A stretch of 64,000 bases of DNA from CAVVYV01 sp963818205 (GCA_963818205.1 CAWFRG010000003.1:1-64000); one strand, 5' to 3'. Shown: positions 37,600-47,093, counted from the stretch's first letter. Notes: generated by a model not told the origin, from the letters alone. Numbers and translations are program-made.

Positions 37600-38603
37600 A
37601 TGCGGACCGAGGCGCGCTTCCCAGAGCGTGCCCGAGAAGGCGGGGCACTACGAGAGCTTCTACCTGAAGCTCTGCGCGCCCGGCGGCGGCCAGCGGCGCC
37701 TGGATCCGCCACACGGTCCACAAGCGGCCGGGCGAGCCGCTGACGTGCGCGCTCTGGTTCGTCCTCTTCGACGCCGAGGCGGCGGGGCCGCGGGCGACCA
37801 AGCGCCAGTTCGGCGCGGACGAGGTCGATGCGCCGAGCCGACTCCTACATCCGGGTCGCCGACGCGACCCTCGGCGACGGCCGCGCCACCGGCTCGGTCG
37901 AGACCGAGGCGCTGGAGGCGAAGTGGGACCTGACCTTCGCCGACGCAGCACGAGCCCTTCCACCACCTGCCGCGGGAGTTCCTCTACCGGACGCGCGCTG
38001 CCGAAGACCAAGTTCCTCAGCCCCTATCCCGACGCGGTCTTCAACGGGCAGCCTCGAGGTCGGCGGCGAGCGGATCGAGGTCGACGGCTGGCGGGGGATG
38101 ATCGGCCACAACTGGGGCGCCGAGCACGCCGAGCGCTGGGTCTGGGTCCAGGGCGCCGGCTTCGAGGGGCGCTCGCCCGAGGACTACTTCGACATGGCGG
38201 TCGGCCGGATCAAGGTCGCCGGCAGGACCACCCCCTGGGTCGGCAACGGCATGCTCGTCCTCGACGGCGCCGAGCACCGGCTGGGCGGCTTCGAGCGGGT
38301 GCCGAGCACCGAGGTCGAGCGAGGCGCCGACGAGCTGCCGCTTCGAGCTCAAGGGCAAGGGGGTGAAGCTGAGCGGCCGGGTCGCGCGCCGAGCGCAAGG
38401 ACTTCGTCGCCTGGATCTACGCCGACCCGGTCGGCCCCGAGCACAACACCCTGAACTGCTCGATCTCGGACCTGGTGCTGGACGTCGAGCTCGACGGGCG
38501 GCCGGCCGAGCGGCTCAGCCGTCAAGCGGCGCCGCCGCCTACGAGTTCGGGCACCCGGGACACCGACCACGGGATCCCGGTGCAGCCGTACCCCGACGGC
38601 TGA
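37600..38603 (+). CDS. Uncharacterised beta-rich protein, possibly CrtC/AttH lipocalin-like (many frame breaks)
   Basis: At least six frame breaks in 1 kb. Pieces in order: KAGHYESFYLKLCAPGG, AWIRHTVHKRPGEPL, CALWFVLFDAE, IRVADATLGDGRATGSV, LPKTKFLSPYPDAVFNG, GWRGMIGHNWGAEHAERWVW, AWIYADPVGPEHNTLNC, and an end near GIPVQPYPDG. The pattern of strands with GHNWG and AERWVW recalls the double lipocalin group around carotenoid hydratase CrtC and AttH, but I am not sure. Length about 330. Follows mtaD by 12 bases and converges on the SpoIID gene, overlapping by about 60 bases. Confidence 0.5.
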
Positions 38604-39798
38604 CGCGGCGCGTCCAGTTGGCGGAGGCCTGAAGCTCGCCCGGCGGGCGAGGCTCCTCTTCGGCCACCCGCCTGAAGGTGGCCCAGCTGTCGGGCAGGCC
38701 GAGGAGCGCCCGCAGGTCGGGCCCGGTGACATTCCGGGATCCCCCGGTGCCCACCAGCCTCGCCCGGACGATCCGCGGCGAGAAGCCGGTCTGGGTGACG
38801 ACGATGTTCTTGAGCTTGCCCCGGACCAGGCCGCCGAGCTTCGCCTGGATCGAGGCCTGGGAGAACTTCCTCGTCCAGCGGTGGTAAGGGGAGATGCTGT
38901 CGTAGGGGTCGGGGACCCCGCGCAGGTAGGGAATCGGGGTGCCGCCGAAGCCGATCGCGGTGTTCTCGTTGTTCTCGGTGGCGCCCCCCGAGGTGGAGAA
39001 GAAATAGGTCTGGGCGACCTTGCCCTGGTAGAGGACGACCTGCAACGCCGTGTCGGCGACCGCCTGGTTGGTCTTCGCGGTCTCGGCGGCGACCCCGCCG
39101 TAGACCTGGCTCCGGGTGTCCTCGTAGTGATCGAAGCCGGCTCCGCGCTTGGAGGTGCTGAGCGCGTAGGAGCGGGCAACGACCGCCTGGGCGCGGAGCG
39201 CGTCGGGCGGCCATGAGGCCGGCGACTCCTTGGCAACGACCCCGCGGACATAGTCGTCCACCCCGACCGCGTTGATCGCGTTCACCTTTCCGGCAGCCTT
39301 CGCTGCCCGAACCTCGAGCGCGCCGCGGTAGACGCCCTTGCCGACCACGTTGACATCGGGGCCGCCGGTGGCGCTGAGCAGCAGGCCGCAGGTGGCGATC
39401 CGCCCGCCCCGCTTGTCCAGCAGTCGCACGCCGGCGGCCTTGCGCTTGGCGACGTAGGTCTTGCTTTCGACAAGCTTCGCCCCGCAGGCGTCGGTCGCCC
39501 CGTTGAAGCGGACGCTCGGCCGGTTGGCCAGCAAGAGCACCCGGACGGTGGTGTTGGCGGTCGTCCCGAGGGTGGTCCCGGTGTAGTAGTGGGCGAGGAT
39601 CTCGGCGTACCCCACGCCCTGCTTGGCGTAGCCGTAGGCGCCGTATTGGCTCAGCCCGGTGCCGTGGCCGAAGCCGGCTCCGCTCACCACCCACTTGGCC
39701 TCCGCTCGGGTCGCTGCGAGCCCGAGCAGGACTAGCACGGCACAGACCGCCGCGGTGAGCAGCCGTCGCAATCGCAGGGGTCTTGAGACCAAGGGCAT
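38539..39798 (-). CDS. Secreted SpoIID/LytB-domain protein
   Basis: About 419 residues from ATG 39798. Signal peptide: RLLTAAVCAVLVLLGLAATRAEA. The domain core includes FGHGTGLSQYGAYGYAKQG, then VDDYVRGVVAKESPASWP, LRAQAVVARSYAL, TYFFSTSGGATENN and a TGPDLRALLGLPDS tail. SpoIID-type enzymes cut glycan strands of peptidoglycan stripped of peptides; here it is presumably a cell-wall hydrolase in a non-sporulating setting. The last 20-25 residues overlap the convergent gene and may be affected by a frame error. Confidence 0.88.
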   Translation of the reverse strand: MPLVSRPLRLRRLLTAAVCAVLVLLGLAATRAEAKWVVSGAGFGHGTGLSQYGAYGYAKQGVGYAEILAHYYTGTTLGTTANTTVRVLLLANRPSVRFNGATDACGAKLVESKTYVAKRKAAGVRLLDKRGGRIATCGLLLSATGGPDVNVVGKGVYRGALEVRAAKAAGKVNAINAVGVDDYVRGVVAKESPASWPPDALRAQAVVARSYALSTSKRGAGFDHYEDTRSQVYGGVAAETAKTNQAVADTALQVVLYQGKVAQTYFFSTSGGATENNENTAIGFGGTPIPYLRGVPDPYDSISPYHRWTRKFSQASIQAKLGGLVRGKLKNIVVTQTGFSPRIVRARLVGTGGSRNVTGPDLRALLGLPDSWATFRRVAEEEPRPPGELQASANWTRRVSRRGTAAPGSRGRCPGCPNS

Positions 39799-39813
39799 CG
39801 TCGGATCCTGAAA

Positions 39814-39890
39814 CGGGTAGCCAACTCGCAAGTTGCGCTCCTCTCCCTTCGCGAGGCGGCTACCCGAGTCCTCTACGCTGACGATAGAGG
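39814..39890. promoter_or_regulatory. Two inverted repeats in the SpoIID/ALDH divergent gap
   Basis: CGGGTAGCC (39814-39822) and GGCTACCCG (39858-39866) form a perfect 9-base inverted repeat around 35 bases; inside it AACTCGCAAGTT is itself a small stem. Next, CCTCTA (39870-39875) pairs with TAGAGG (39885-39890). The gap separates the SpoIID start (39798, minus) from the ALDH start (39925, plus), so either promoter could be controlled. Not followed by a T-run. Confidence 0.4.
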
Positions 39891-39924
39891 CCCGCGAGGC
39901 GCCGCCCGAAGATAGGAGGCCACG

Positions 39925-41369
39925 ATGGCGACCGAGACGATTGAGGCGACCGATCACAAGCTCCTGGTGGCGGGCGAGTGGATCGAGACCGGCGAGTGGA
40001 CCGAGGTCCAGAGCCCCTACGACGGCACCCTGATCGGCCGTGTCCCCACCGGCGACGCCGCCGTCGTCGACAAGGCGGTGGACGCCGCGAAGCGGGCCTT
40101 CGAGGCCGGAGGCTTCCCCCAGCACGAGCGGGCGGCCGTCCTCGACCGCGCAGCCCGGCTGGTCGCCGAGCGCGAGGACGATCTGACCGCCTCGATTGCC
40201 GCCGAGGCGGGCAAGCCGCTGAAGACCGCCCGGGTCGAGGCCCAGCGCTGCGTCAGCACCCTCACCTTCTCCGCGGTCGAGGCCCGCAAGCTGACCGGCG
40301 AGATGGTGCCGATGGAGGCTGGCGCCGCCGGCGCCGGCAAGTTCGGAGTGATGCTGCGCCTCCCCTACGGCGTCGTCGGAGCGATCAGTCCCTTCAACTT
40401 CCCCCTCAACCTGGTCGCCCACAAGCTCGGCCCCTCGATCGCCGCCGGCAACGCCACCGTCCTCAAGCCTGCCGGACAGACCCCGATCACCTCGATCAAG
40501 CTGGCCGAGATCCTGCTCGAGGCGGGCCTTCCGGAGGGCTGGCTCCACGTCGTCAACGGATCGGGATCCGAGGTCGGCAACGCGATCGTCGAGAACGATG
40601 CGATCGGCGCGATCACCTTCACCGGCTCGCCGCCGGTCGGCTGGGGCATCCGGGCGAAGGCGCCCCGCAAGCAGGTCAATCTGGAGCTCGGCTCGACCGC
40701 CCCGCTGATCGTCCACGCGGACGGCGACTGGGAGACCGCCGCCGACAAGGCGGAGCTCCACGCCTTCTCCCATGCCGGCCAGAGCTGCATCTCGGTCCAG
40801 CGGATCCTTGTGCACGAGGAGATCGCCGAGCAGTTCACCGACCGCTTCGTCAAGAACGTCGAGTCGCTGGTCACCGGCGACCCGATGGACGAGAACACCG
40901 ACGTCGGCCCGCTGATCAGCCGCAAGGACCGCGACCGGGTGAAGGAGTGGGTCGATGAGGCCGCGAAGAGCGGCGAGATCCTCACCGGCGGCGAGCTGGT
41001 CGACGATGGCCGCTGCCTGGCCCCGACCGTGATCCGCAACCCCTCGCGCCAGGCGAAGGTGTGGCGCGACGAGATCTTCGGCCCGGTCGGCCACCCTGCA
41101 TACGTTCGGCTCCTTCGATCGAGGCGATCGAGATGGCCAACGACTCCCGCTTCGGGCTCCAGGCGGGCGTCTTCACCAGGGACCTCGGCCTCGCCCTCGA
41201 GGCCGGCAACCGGCTCGAGTTCGGCGGCGTCCTCGTCAACGAGGTGCCGACCTTCCGCACCGACCAGATGCCCTACGGCGGGATCAAGGAGTCGGGCAAC
41301 ACCCGCGAGGGCCCCGCCTACGCCGTCCGCGAGCTCACCGAGGAGCGCTTGGTCACGCTCCAGGGCTGA
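39925..41369 (+). CDS. Aldehyde dehydrogenase (frame break near 41095)
   Basis: About 481 residues; start ATG 39925 after GATAGGAGG. Visible: ISPFNFPLNLVAHKLGPSI, VLKPAGQTPI, FTGSPPVGWGIRAKA, catalytic Glu254 in NLELGSTAP, catalytic Cys288 in HAGQSCISVQR, and EIFGPV. After one break near 41095 come the YGGIKESGNTREGP block and the end LVTLQG. Closer to the lactaldehyde/glycolaldehyde or succinate-semialdehyde type than to the enzyme at 22804. Cytoplasmic, NAD(P)-linked; the substrate is not determined. Confidence 0.87.
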
Positions 41370-41411
41370 GCCTCAGAGCTTCGATACTGCTGATTGCCGC
41401 GGCAGAGCTGC

Positions 41412-42297
41412 TCAGCAGCTCTTCGCCGCCGGGTCGAGGCCCCGGTCGAGCTTGGCGCGCTCGCGGGAGTTCTTCCCGGGACCGCAGTCGAGCTTCTTGT
41501 CGGCATGTCCGTCCCTCGCCAGCAGGATGTCGATGCCGCCCTTGCCCTTGAAGATGTCGGCGCCGGCCAGTCCCTTGAGCCGATCGTTGCCGGCGAGCCC
41601 GACGAGGACGTCGTCGTTGCGGCTGCCGGTCAGCAGGTCGGCGAACGAGGTGCCCGCGACCTTCTCAACGGTCTTGTCGATGCTGTCCCGCGCTGTCGGT
41701 GGCCCGTCCGCCGCGTTGCCGTCGTCTGCGGTCGTCCCGATCGTCGTCACAACCCCGGCCGTGGTGTGATCGGAATAGCTGACCGAGTCGAAACCCTGCG
41801 CGCCGATGAACTGGTCGGGGCCGTTTCCGCCGAGCATCAGATCGTTGCCTTTGCCGCCGTTGAGCGTTTCACCGGTGGCGTCGTCGCCGCCGCTGAGGGT
41901 GTCGTTTCCGTCCTCGCCCTCGAGGGTCACGGATGACGCGGGAGTGGCGGAAACCTTCGCCTTGATCGTCCCCGCTTCCGGCCTTGACCGAGATCGCGGC
42001 TGATCCCGGTCGCCGCACAGGAAACCGTCTGGCCCGCGTCGGTGCAGGCGGAGTCGGCTGGTGGAGATGTCCGCCACGTCGGTGATCTCGTACCGGTTGG
42101 CCTTGCCGTCGAAGGTGATCAAGAAGTTGTTCGCCTCCTTGCCGGCGTTGCCCTTCCCCGCGCCGCCCTTGGCGCCCTCAACCAGCAACGTGTCGCCAGC
42201 CCTGGATGCTTACGGTGGAGGCAAGCGCTGGGGCCGACCAAGCCGCGATCGCGACGAGGGCGGTGAGCGTGACAATGGTTTGGCGCGCGATTCTCAC
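41412..42297 (-). CDS. Secreted RTX-type calcium-binding repeat protein (frame breaks)
   Basis: GTG start at 42297 behind GGAAGGAG; signal peptide TIVTLTALVAIAAWSAPALA. After a slip near 42200 it reads LLVEGAKGGAGKGNAGKEANN. Then come several nonapeptide-like glycine/aspartate repeats (GEDGNDTLSGGDD, GGKGNDLMLGGNGPD, GLAGNDRLKGLAGAD) that form a calcium-binding beta roll, and a Cys-containing C-terminal end. A second slip lies near 41985. About 290 residues. Typical of secreted haemolysin-type repeat proteins in this group of Actinobacteria; no enzyme domain is seen and no dedicated exporter is nearby. Confidence 0.78.
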
Positions 42298-42367
42298 CTT
42301 TCGCTCTCCTTCCACCGATTGAAGCGCCAATTGGCCACCCTGGGGTTACGGGTGTGGCGCCAGAGCC

Positions 42368-43693
42368 CTAGTCGTGCGGGCGGGCCAGCTTTCGGTGGTC
42401 GAGGGCCTCCTCGAGGATGGCCTCCTCCACCCCCAGCTCGAGCGCCACCTCGCGGAGGGTGCGCCCCGAAGCGGCGGCCTCCTTGACGATCTCGGCGGCG
42501 CGGTCGTAGCCGATGTGGGGGTTGAGCGCGGTCGCGGTCGCCAGGGTGGCCTCGGCGTGGCGCTCCAGCATCTCCTCGTTCGGCTCGATCCCTCTGACGC
42601 ACTTCTCGTCGAGCGCTCGGGAGGCGGCGGCGAGCAGCTTGATCGAGTCGAGCAGGTTGCGGGCGATCAGCGGCACCCTGACGTTGAGCTCGAATTGGCC
42701 CTGGGCGCCGGCGATCGTGATCGTGGTGTCGTTGCCGATCACCTGGTCGGCGACCTGGATCACCACCTCACAGATCACCGGGTTGACCTTGCCGGGCATG
42801 ATCGATGAGCCCTTCTGCAGCTCGGGCAGCCGCAGCTCGGCCAACCCCGCCCGCGGACCGGAGCCCATCAGCGCCAGGTCGTTGGCGATCTTGCTGAGCG
42901 AGACCGCCAGGACCTTCAGCGCCCCGGAGAGCTCGACCAGGGCGTCGCGGTTGCCCTGCGCCTCGAAGCGGTCGGCCGGCTCGGAGATCTCGAGGCCGGT
43001 GTCGGCGCTGAGCTTCTCGCGCACCTTCGCCGCGAACTCGGGATCGGTGTTGAGCCCGGTTCCGGTGGCGGTGCCTCCGAGCGGGATCTGGCCGACCCGG
43101 CCAAGGGTCGAGCGCACCCGCTCCGCTCCAAGCCGCACCTGAGCGGCGTAGCCGCCGAACTCCTGCCCGAGGGTCACCGGCACCGCGTCCATCAGGTGGG
43201 TGCGGCCGGCCTTGACGATGTCCTTGAACTCCTCGGCCTTGCGCTCCAGGGCGCCCCCGAGCTCGTCGAGGGCCGGCAGCAGATCGGAGTGGACCTCCCC
43301 CAGCGCCGCCAGGTGGACCGCTGACGGGAAGACGTCGTTGGAGGACTGCCCCCTGTTGACGTGGTCGTTGGGATGGGCCTCGTCGCCGGCGAGCTTGGCG
43401 ATCACCTCGTTGGCGTTCATGTTCGACGAGGTACCCGAGCCGGTCTGGAAGACGTCGATCGGGAACTGGTCGTCGTGCTCGCCCGCGGCAACGGCGTCGC
43501 CCGCCTCCGCGATCTTCTCGGCAAGGTCGGCGTCGAGATTCCCGAGCTCAGCGTTGGTCCTCGCCGCGGCGGCCTTCAGCCGGCCCAGCCAGTGGATCAC
43601 CGGCGGCGGGATCGGCTGGCCCGAGATCTGGAAGTTCTCGACGGCTTTCGTGGTCTCGCCTCCCCAGAGATGTTCCTCCACGCGGGTTGCCAT
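42368..43693 (-). CDS. fumC: Fumarate hydratase class II
   Basis: About 441 residues from the ATG at 43693, intact. Visible: HLWGGETTKAVENFQISG near the start, TGSGTSSNMNANEV, HPNDHVNRGQSSND, RTHLMDAVPVTLGQEF, and the superfamily signature GSSIMPGKVNP. TCA-cycle enzyme interconverting fumarate and malate in the cytoplasm. A longer start at 43732 would add a hydrophobic lead not found in the family. Upstream on the same strand is the lipoprotein gene, downstream the RTX gene in another transcription context. Confidence 0.95.
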   Translation of the reverse strand: MATRVEEHLWGGETTKAVENFQISGQPIPPPVIHWLGRLKAAAARTNAELGNLDADLAEKIAEAGDAVAAGEHDDQFPIDVFQTGSGTSSNMNANEVIAKLAGDEAHPNDHVNRGQSSNDVFPSAVHLAALGEVHSDLLPALDELGGALERKAEEFKDIVKAGRTHLMDAVPVTLGQEFGGYAAQVRLGAERVRSTLGRVGQIPLGGTATGTGLNTDPEFAAKVREKLSADTGLEISEPADRFEAQGNRDALVELSGALKVLAVSLSKIANDLALMGSGPRAGLAELRLPELQKGSSIMPGKVNPVICEVVIQVADQVIGNDTTITIAGAQGQFELNVRVPLIARNLLDSIKLLAAASRALDEKCVRGIEPNEEMLERHAEATLATATALNPHIGYDRAAEIVKEAAASGRTLREVALELGVEEAILEEALDHRKLARPHD

Positions 43694-43792
43694 CGCTTTC
43701 CAGGCTATCTGGATGACTGACCCCACGACCATGCACGCCTGGATGATCCGGCCGTGGCCGCCCCCAGGCGCACAGCGTCGTGGCGTCAGTCA

Positions 43793-44284
43793 TCACCCGG
43801 TCTCCCGCCCGGCCTCGTAGCCTCGGCCGAAGCCGCGCAGGAACTCAGCCGAGAGCGTGCCGCTCCCGCCCGGGCTGAATTGAGCAGCCGTCGTCACCCG
43901 CCGCGCCAGGTCGGTGTGAATCGAGTCGGCGCCCCGGCTCACGGCGGCGCTCAGATAGCCGAGCTCGACCGGCGCCGCGCCGCCGGGGTCGGCCCGGCCC
44001 TCGCCGTTCAGTTCGGTCGCGGCCGCGATCATCGCCGACCCCACCTGGGCGAGCTCGCCCCCGTCCTGCTCGGGGGGGAGGCAGTCGGAGATCGGCGTGC
44101 CCTCCCCGAGGCGGACCTCGCCGGGCGCCGCCCGCAGCGCCTGCAGATAGGCAGGGGCCTCGACCAGGCAGGCCGAGGGCGTCTCCTCGTCCTCCTGAGA
44201 GCTGCAGCCCGCGATCCCGAGCGCGAGGACGGCGGCCGCGGTCCCGGCTCCGAGGCGACGGATGGCGATCTCCGCCCGAGGCAT
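43793..44284 (-). CDS. Lipoprotein of unknown function
   Basis: 163 residues, intact. Signal with lipobox: RLGAGTAAAVLALGIAGCSSQ, predicting lipidation at the Cys and display outside the membrane. The mature part is acidic, with two further cysteines (SACLVEA and SDCLPPE) that could pair. Helical segments read VGSAMIAAATELNG and VRRGADSIHTDLA-like sequence, and the end is EFLRGFGRGYEAG. No family recognised. Divergent from the MarR gene 78 bases away. Confidence 0.65.
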   Translation of the reverse strand: MPRAEIAIRRLGAGTAAAVLALGIAGCSSQEDEETPSACLVEAPAYLQALRAAPGEVRLGEGTPISDCLPPEQDGGELAQVGSAMIAAATELNGEGRADPGGAAPVELGYLSAAVSRGADSIHTDLARRVTTAAQFSPGGSGTLSAEFLRGFGRGYEAGRETG

Positions 44285-44362
44285 CGCTCGATCCTAGGGC
44301 CGCAGGGGCTCTCGGGCGCCCAGGCTCGATCTCGTCCGCCGTGGTGCCTAAGTTGGGGCGCC

Positions 44363-44815
44363 GTGAGCGACGAGGCGACGCCCCTCCGCCCCATCGACCC
44401 GCTCGCCCATCGAGCCCTCGACGCCCTCGTCCGGGCGCAGGCAACCCTGACCCGCCGGCTCGCCGCCGACCTGGACCGAATTGGTGTCTCCGCCACCGGC
44501 TTCGCGATGCTGGTCCTGTTGACCAGCGCCGGAGGGCATCTGGAGCTGCGGGCGATGCGCCGCCGGCTGGCGGCCTCGAAGGCAACCGCGACCGAGGTCC
44601 TCGACACCCTCGAGTCCCGCGGCTTCGTCATCCGCAGCCGCCTGGAAGACGACCGCCGCGCGGTTTCGGTGGCGCTTACCGACGCCGGCCGAAATCTGGT
44701 CACCCACGCCTTCCCCTCTCACGCAGAGCGGGTGCGCGAGGCCTTCGTCTCTCTCGACGAGGGCGAGAAGCGCCAGCTCGCCGAGATCTGCCGGAAGCTC
44801 GACCGCGCGGCCTAA
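44363..44815 (+). CDS. MarR-family transcriptional regulator
   Basis: 150 residues from GTG 44363, intact. Winged helix-turn-helix: ATGFAMLVLLTSAGGHLELRAM, then the recognition helix region SKATATEVLDTLESRGFVIRS and the wing RLEDDRRAVSVALTDAG. C-terminal dimerisation helices include SLDEGEKRQLAEICRKLD. It probably controls itself or its neighbours: the divergent lipoprotein gene, or the convergent epimerase. The ligand is unknown. Confidence 0.88.
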   Translation: MSDEATPLRPIDPLAHRALDALVRAQATLTRRLAADLDRIGVSATGFAMLVLLTSAGGHLELRAMRRRLAASKATATEVLDTLESRGFVIRSRLEDDRRAVSVALTDAGRNLVTHAFPSHAERVREAFVSLDEGEKRQLAEICRKLDRAA

Positions 44816-45753
44816 CCAGCCTGGGAGCGAAACCACTCCGCCGTGACGCTCACGGCCTCTCTGTGGGGCGTCGGGTCCAGGGGCCCCAGGGCCTGCTGGA
44901 ATCTGCTGGCGTCGATCACGAACGGGGCGGTGAACTGGTAGCTGGTCTCGCCCAGCTCGCGAATGAGCGGTGAAAACACCCCCAGCAGCCGGATCATCGC
45001 CGGCGGCGTGACGCTGATCGAGGGCGGCGCGCCCATCGCCTCGCAGGCGAGCGAACAGAAGGCGCGCCCGGTCATCGGCTCGGCGGCCGGCAGGTGCCAG
45101 ACCTGGCCGTCGGCCCTCTGCTCGAGACCGAGGGTGACCAGTCCCCGCGCGACGTCGCCCAAATAGCTGAGCGTGTGCGGCTGGTCGGGCGCCCCCAGCC
45201 AGCGCGGCTTCTTCCCGGCCGCGATCCGCCCGAAGACCTGGTCTCCGGCCGTGCTGTTGCGGCCGCCGGGCCCGTAGTGGTCGGAGGCGCGCCCGATCGC
45301 AACCCGTGCCTCGCCCGCCTGGTGGGCCGACAGGAGCCGCTCCTCCATCGCGATCCGGACCCTTCCCTTCTTGCCCGTCGCGGCCCGCGGGGTCTCCTCC
45401 GTGATCGGGCCGCTGACCTGCCCGTACGCGTAGAGATTGTCGGCCATCACCAGCTTCGCCTCGGCGCTGCGGGCACCGAGCAGAACCGCCTCGGTCAGGG
45501 GTGGGAAATCCTGCGCCCAGCGTGTGTAGGGCGGCTGGGCGCAGTGATAGACGATGGCCGCGCCTCGGCAGGCCTCGATCGCCCCTTCCGTGGTGGCGGC
45601 GTCCGCCTGGCGGCTCTCCGCGCCGCTGGCGCCCGCGTCGCCCCGGCGGCTGACTGCGATGGTGGGCAACTCACGGGCCAGCAGCTCCCGAACGACCGCC
45701 CCGCCGATCCCGCCACCGGCTCCGATCACGACGTGCGCGTCTCCGTCGCTCAT
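44812..45753 (-). CDS. NAD(P)-dependent epimerase/reductase (extended SDR type)
   Basis: 313 residues from the ATG at 45753, intact. The cofactor loop is VVIGAGGGIGGAVVREL, then AIVYHCAQPPYTRW, DNLYAYG and GRASDHYGPGGRNS. The usual catalytic YxxxK is not obvious (the Y of NLYAYGQV is followed by a different spacing), so it may belong to the atypical NmrA or epimerase-like group. The end includes a FVIDASRFQQAL substrate-side segment. Start overlaps the AraC stop (ATGA), giving a two-gene unit. Substrate unknown. Confidence 0.78.
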   Translation of the reverse strand: MSDGDAHVVIGAGGGIGGAVVRELLARELPTIAVSRRGDAGASGAESRQADAATTEGAIEACRGAAIVYHCAQPPYTRWAQDFPPLTEAVLLGARSAEAKLVMADNLYAYGQVSGPITEETPRAATGKKGRVRIAMEERLLSAHQAGEARVAIGRASDHYGPGGRNSTAGDQVFGRIAAGKKPRWLGAPDQPHTLSYLGDVARGLVTLGLEQRADGQVWHLPAAEPMTGRAFCSLACEAMGAPPSISVTPPAMIRLLGVFSPLIRELGETSYQFTAPFVIDASRFQQALGPLDPTPHREAVSVTAEWFRSQAG

Positions 45754-46493
45754 CCGCGCCGGCTCGCGACCAGCGCCGACGGGGTGAGCCCCGACAGCGC
45801 GACGCAATCGCGTGTGAGGTGGGCCTGGTCGGAGTAGCCAAGATCGGCAGCGACCCGCGCCAGCCGCTCATCCCCACCGGCAATGGCGGCGGCGCGAGAG
45901 ACGAAGCGCTGGAAGCGCAGCACACGATCGAGGGTCTTCGGCCCGTAGCCAATCGCTTGGTCGAACCGGCGCAGGAGCTGGCGCTCGCTCACCCCGAGGG
46001 CGTCGCTGAGGAAGCTCACCCGGGTGCCGGGAAAGCCCAGTCTTCGCGTCGCCGCGAGGACCAGCGGATCGGGTCCCTCTGCCGCGGCCAGCCTCGTCGC
46101 GACGGCGCCCTCCAGGAGCACTCGCCTGCGCCGCGGGTCCTCCGCCTCACCGACTTGCTGGCTTAGCTCCGAGCCGGTCAACCCCCAGACGCAATCCACC
46201 GGTGATCGCTCGTTGCGGAGCTCCCGCGCGGGCAGGCCGAGGACGCTCCCAGCAATCCCTGGACGCAGTCGCAGCCCGACCACGGTCTCACCCGGGTGGA
46301 GCCTGCTGAACCACGACTCGCTGTCCGGACCGGCGACGAGCAGCTCGCTGCCCCGCCAGACCAGGTCGACGCAGCCGTCGGGGAGAACGCGGGCGAGGGG
46401 GGCCTCGACCGCTTGGACCCGGCGCTCCCAGGTGCACGCGACGAATGGATGCAACTCGCGCCTAGGGGCAAACTCCCGATAGACCATCTCCAA
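45750..46493 (-). CDS. AraC-family transcriptional regulator
   Basis: 248 residues, intact. The N-terminal half is the DUF6597-like sensor (ELHPFVACTWERRV, VLPDGCVDLVWRGSELLVAGPD). The C-terminal HTH pair reads VSFLSDALGVSERQLLRRFDQAIGYGPKTLDRVLRF-type sequence (seen from about residue 160), with RVAADLGYSDQAHLTRD as the second HTH. It likely regulates the coupled epimerase gene or the divergent VOC gene, with the palindrome at 46534-46548 as a possible site. The start is ATG 46493 or 46487. Confidence 0.85.
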   Translation of the reverse strand: MEMVYREFAPRRELHPFVACTWERRVQAVEAPLARVLPDGCVDLVWRGSELLVAGPDSESWFSRLHPGETVVGLRLRPGIAGSVLGLPARELRNERSPVDCVWGLTGSELSQQVGEAEDPRRRRVLLEGAVATRLAAAEGPDPLVLAATRRLGFPGTRVSFLSDALGVSERQLLRRFDQAIGYGPKTLDRVLRFQRFVSRAAAIAGGDERLARVAADLGYSDQAHLTRDCVALSGLTPSALVASRRG

Positions 46494-46533
46494 AGCCTAG
46501 GTACCCGGCTCCCGGGCGCCAACCCACGGGTCG

Positions 46534-46548
46534 AGATTTCCGAAATCT
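46534..46548. promoter_or_regulatory. 15-base near-perfect palindrome between AraC and VOC genes
   Basis: AGATTTC-C-GAAATCT has two 7-base arms around one central base. It is notably AT-rich against its GC-rich surroundings and lies 41 bases upstream of the AraC start and 68 upstream of the VOC start. A dimeric regulator could bind here. Confidence 0.4.
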
Positions 46549-46615
46549 TCAAGCCGGAGTGGCCCCCGCAAATATCTTCGTGCTTCGCGACAAACGGAAC
46601 CAGAAAGGCCTGCCC

Positions 46616-47039
46616 ATGGACCAGCGAGTCAGCCTCTTCACCCTCGGAGTCACCGACCTGGAACAGGCGCGGGAGTTCTACGAGGCGCTCGGGTGGACGA
46701 CGGGAGCCGAGGAGGCCGACGACGTCGTCTTCTTCCAGGCGGGTCCGATGGTCGTCGCCCTCTGGGATCGCGCGAAGCTCGCCGAGGACAGCGCGGTCGA
46801 CCGACGGCGGCGGCTGGGGCGGGGTCACCCTCGCCTACAACACCCGCTCCCCGGAGGAGGTCGACGAGGTGATCGAGGAGGCTCGCGAGGCGGGAGCGAC
46901 GATCGGCCGGGAGCCAGGCGAGACATTCTGGGGCGGCTACTCGGGTGTCTTCATCGACCCGGCCGGCCATCCCTGGGAGGTCGCCCACAACCCGCACTGG
47001 ACGATCGGCGACGACGGCTCGGTGACTCTGCCGGACTGA
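46616..47039 (+). CDS. VOC/glyoxalase-family protein (frame break near 46800)
   Basis: About 141 residues from ATG 46616. First module: VSLFTLGVTDLEQAREFYEAL, GWTTGAEEADDVVFFQAG, ALWDRAKLAED. After one slip near 46800 the second module reads GGVTLAYNTRSPEEVDEVI, AREAGATIGREPGETFWG, and VFIDPAGHPWEVAHNP, the usual ending with the metal-ligand Glu. Small members act as dioxygenases, isomerases or resistance proteins; which one is not clear. Divergent from the AraC/epimerase pair. Confidence 0.82.
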
Positions 47040-47093
47040 GCTGACGATCCCCGCGCCCGGTAGGCGAGGCGCGGCTGGCAGAATCCGCCGCAG

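Noticed and set aside
38539..39798. Evidence for sporulation
   Set aside because: SpoIID/LytB domains are common in non-sporulating Actinobacteria as wall hydrolases, and no other sporulation gene is present.
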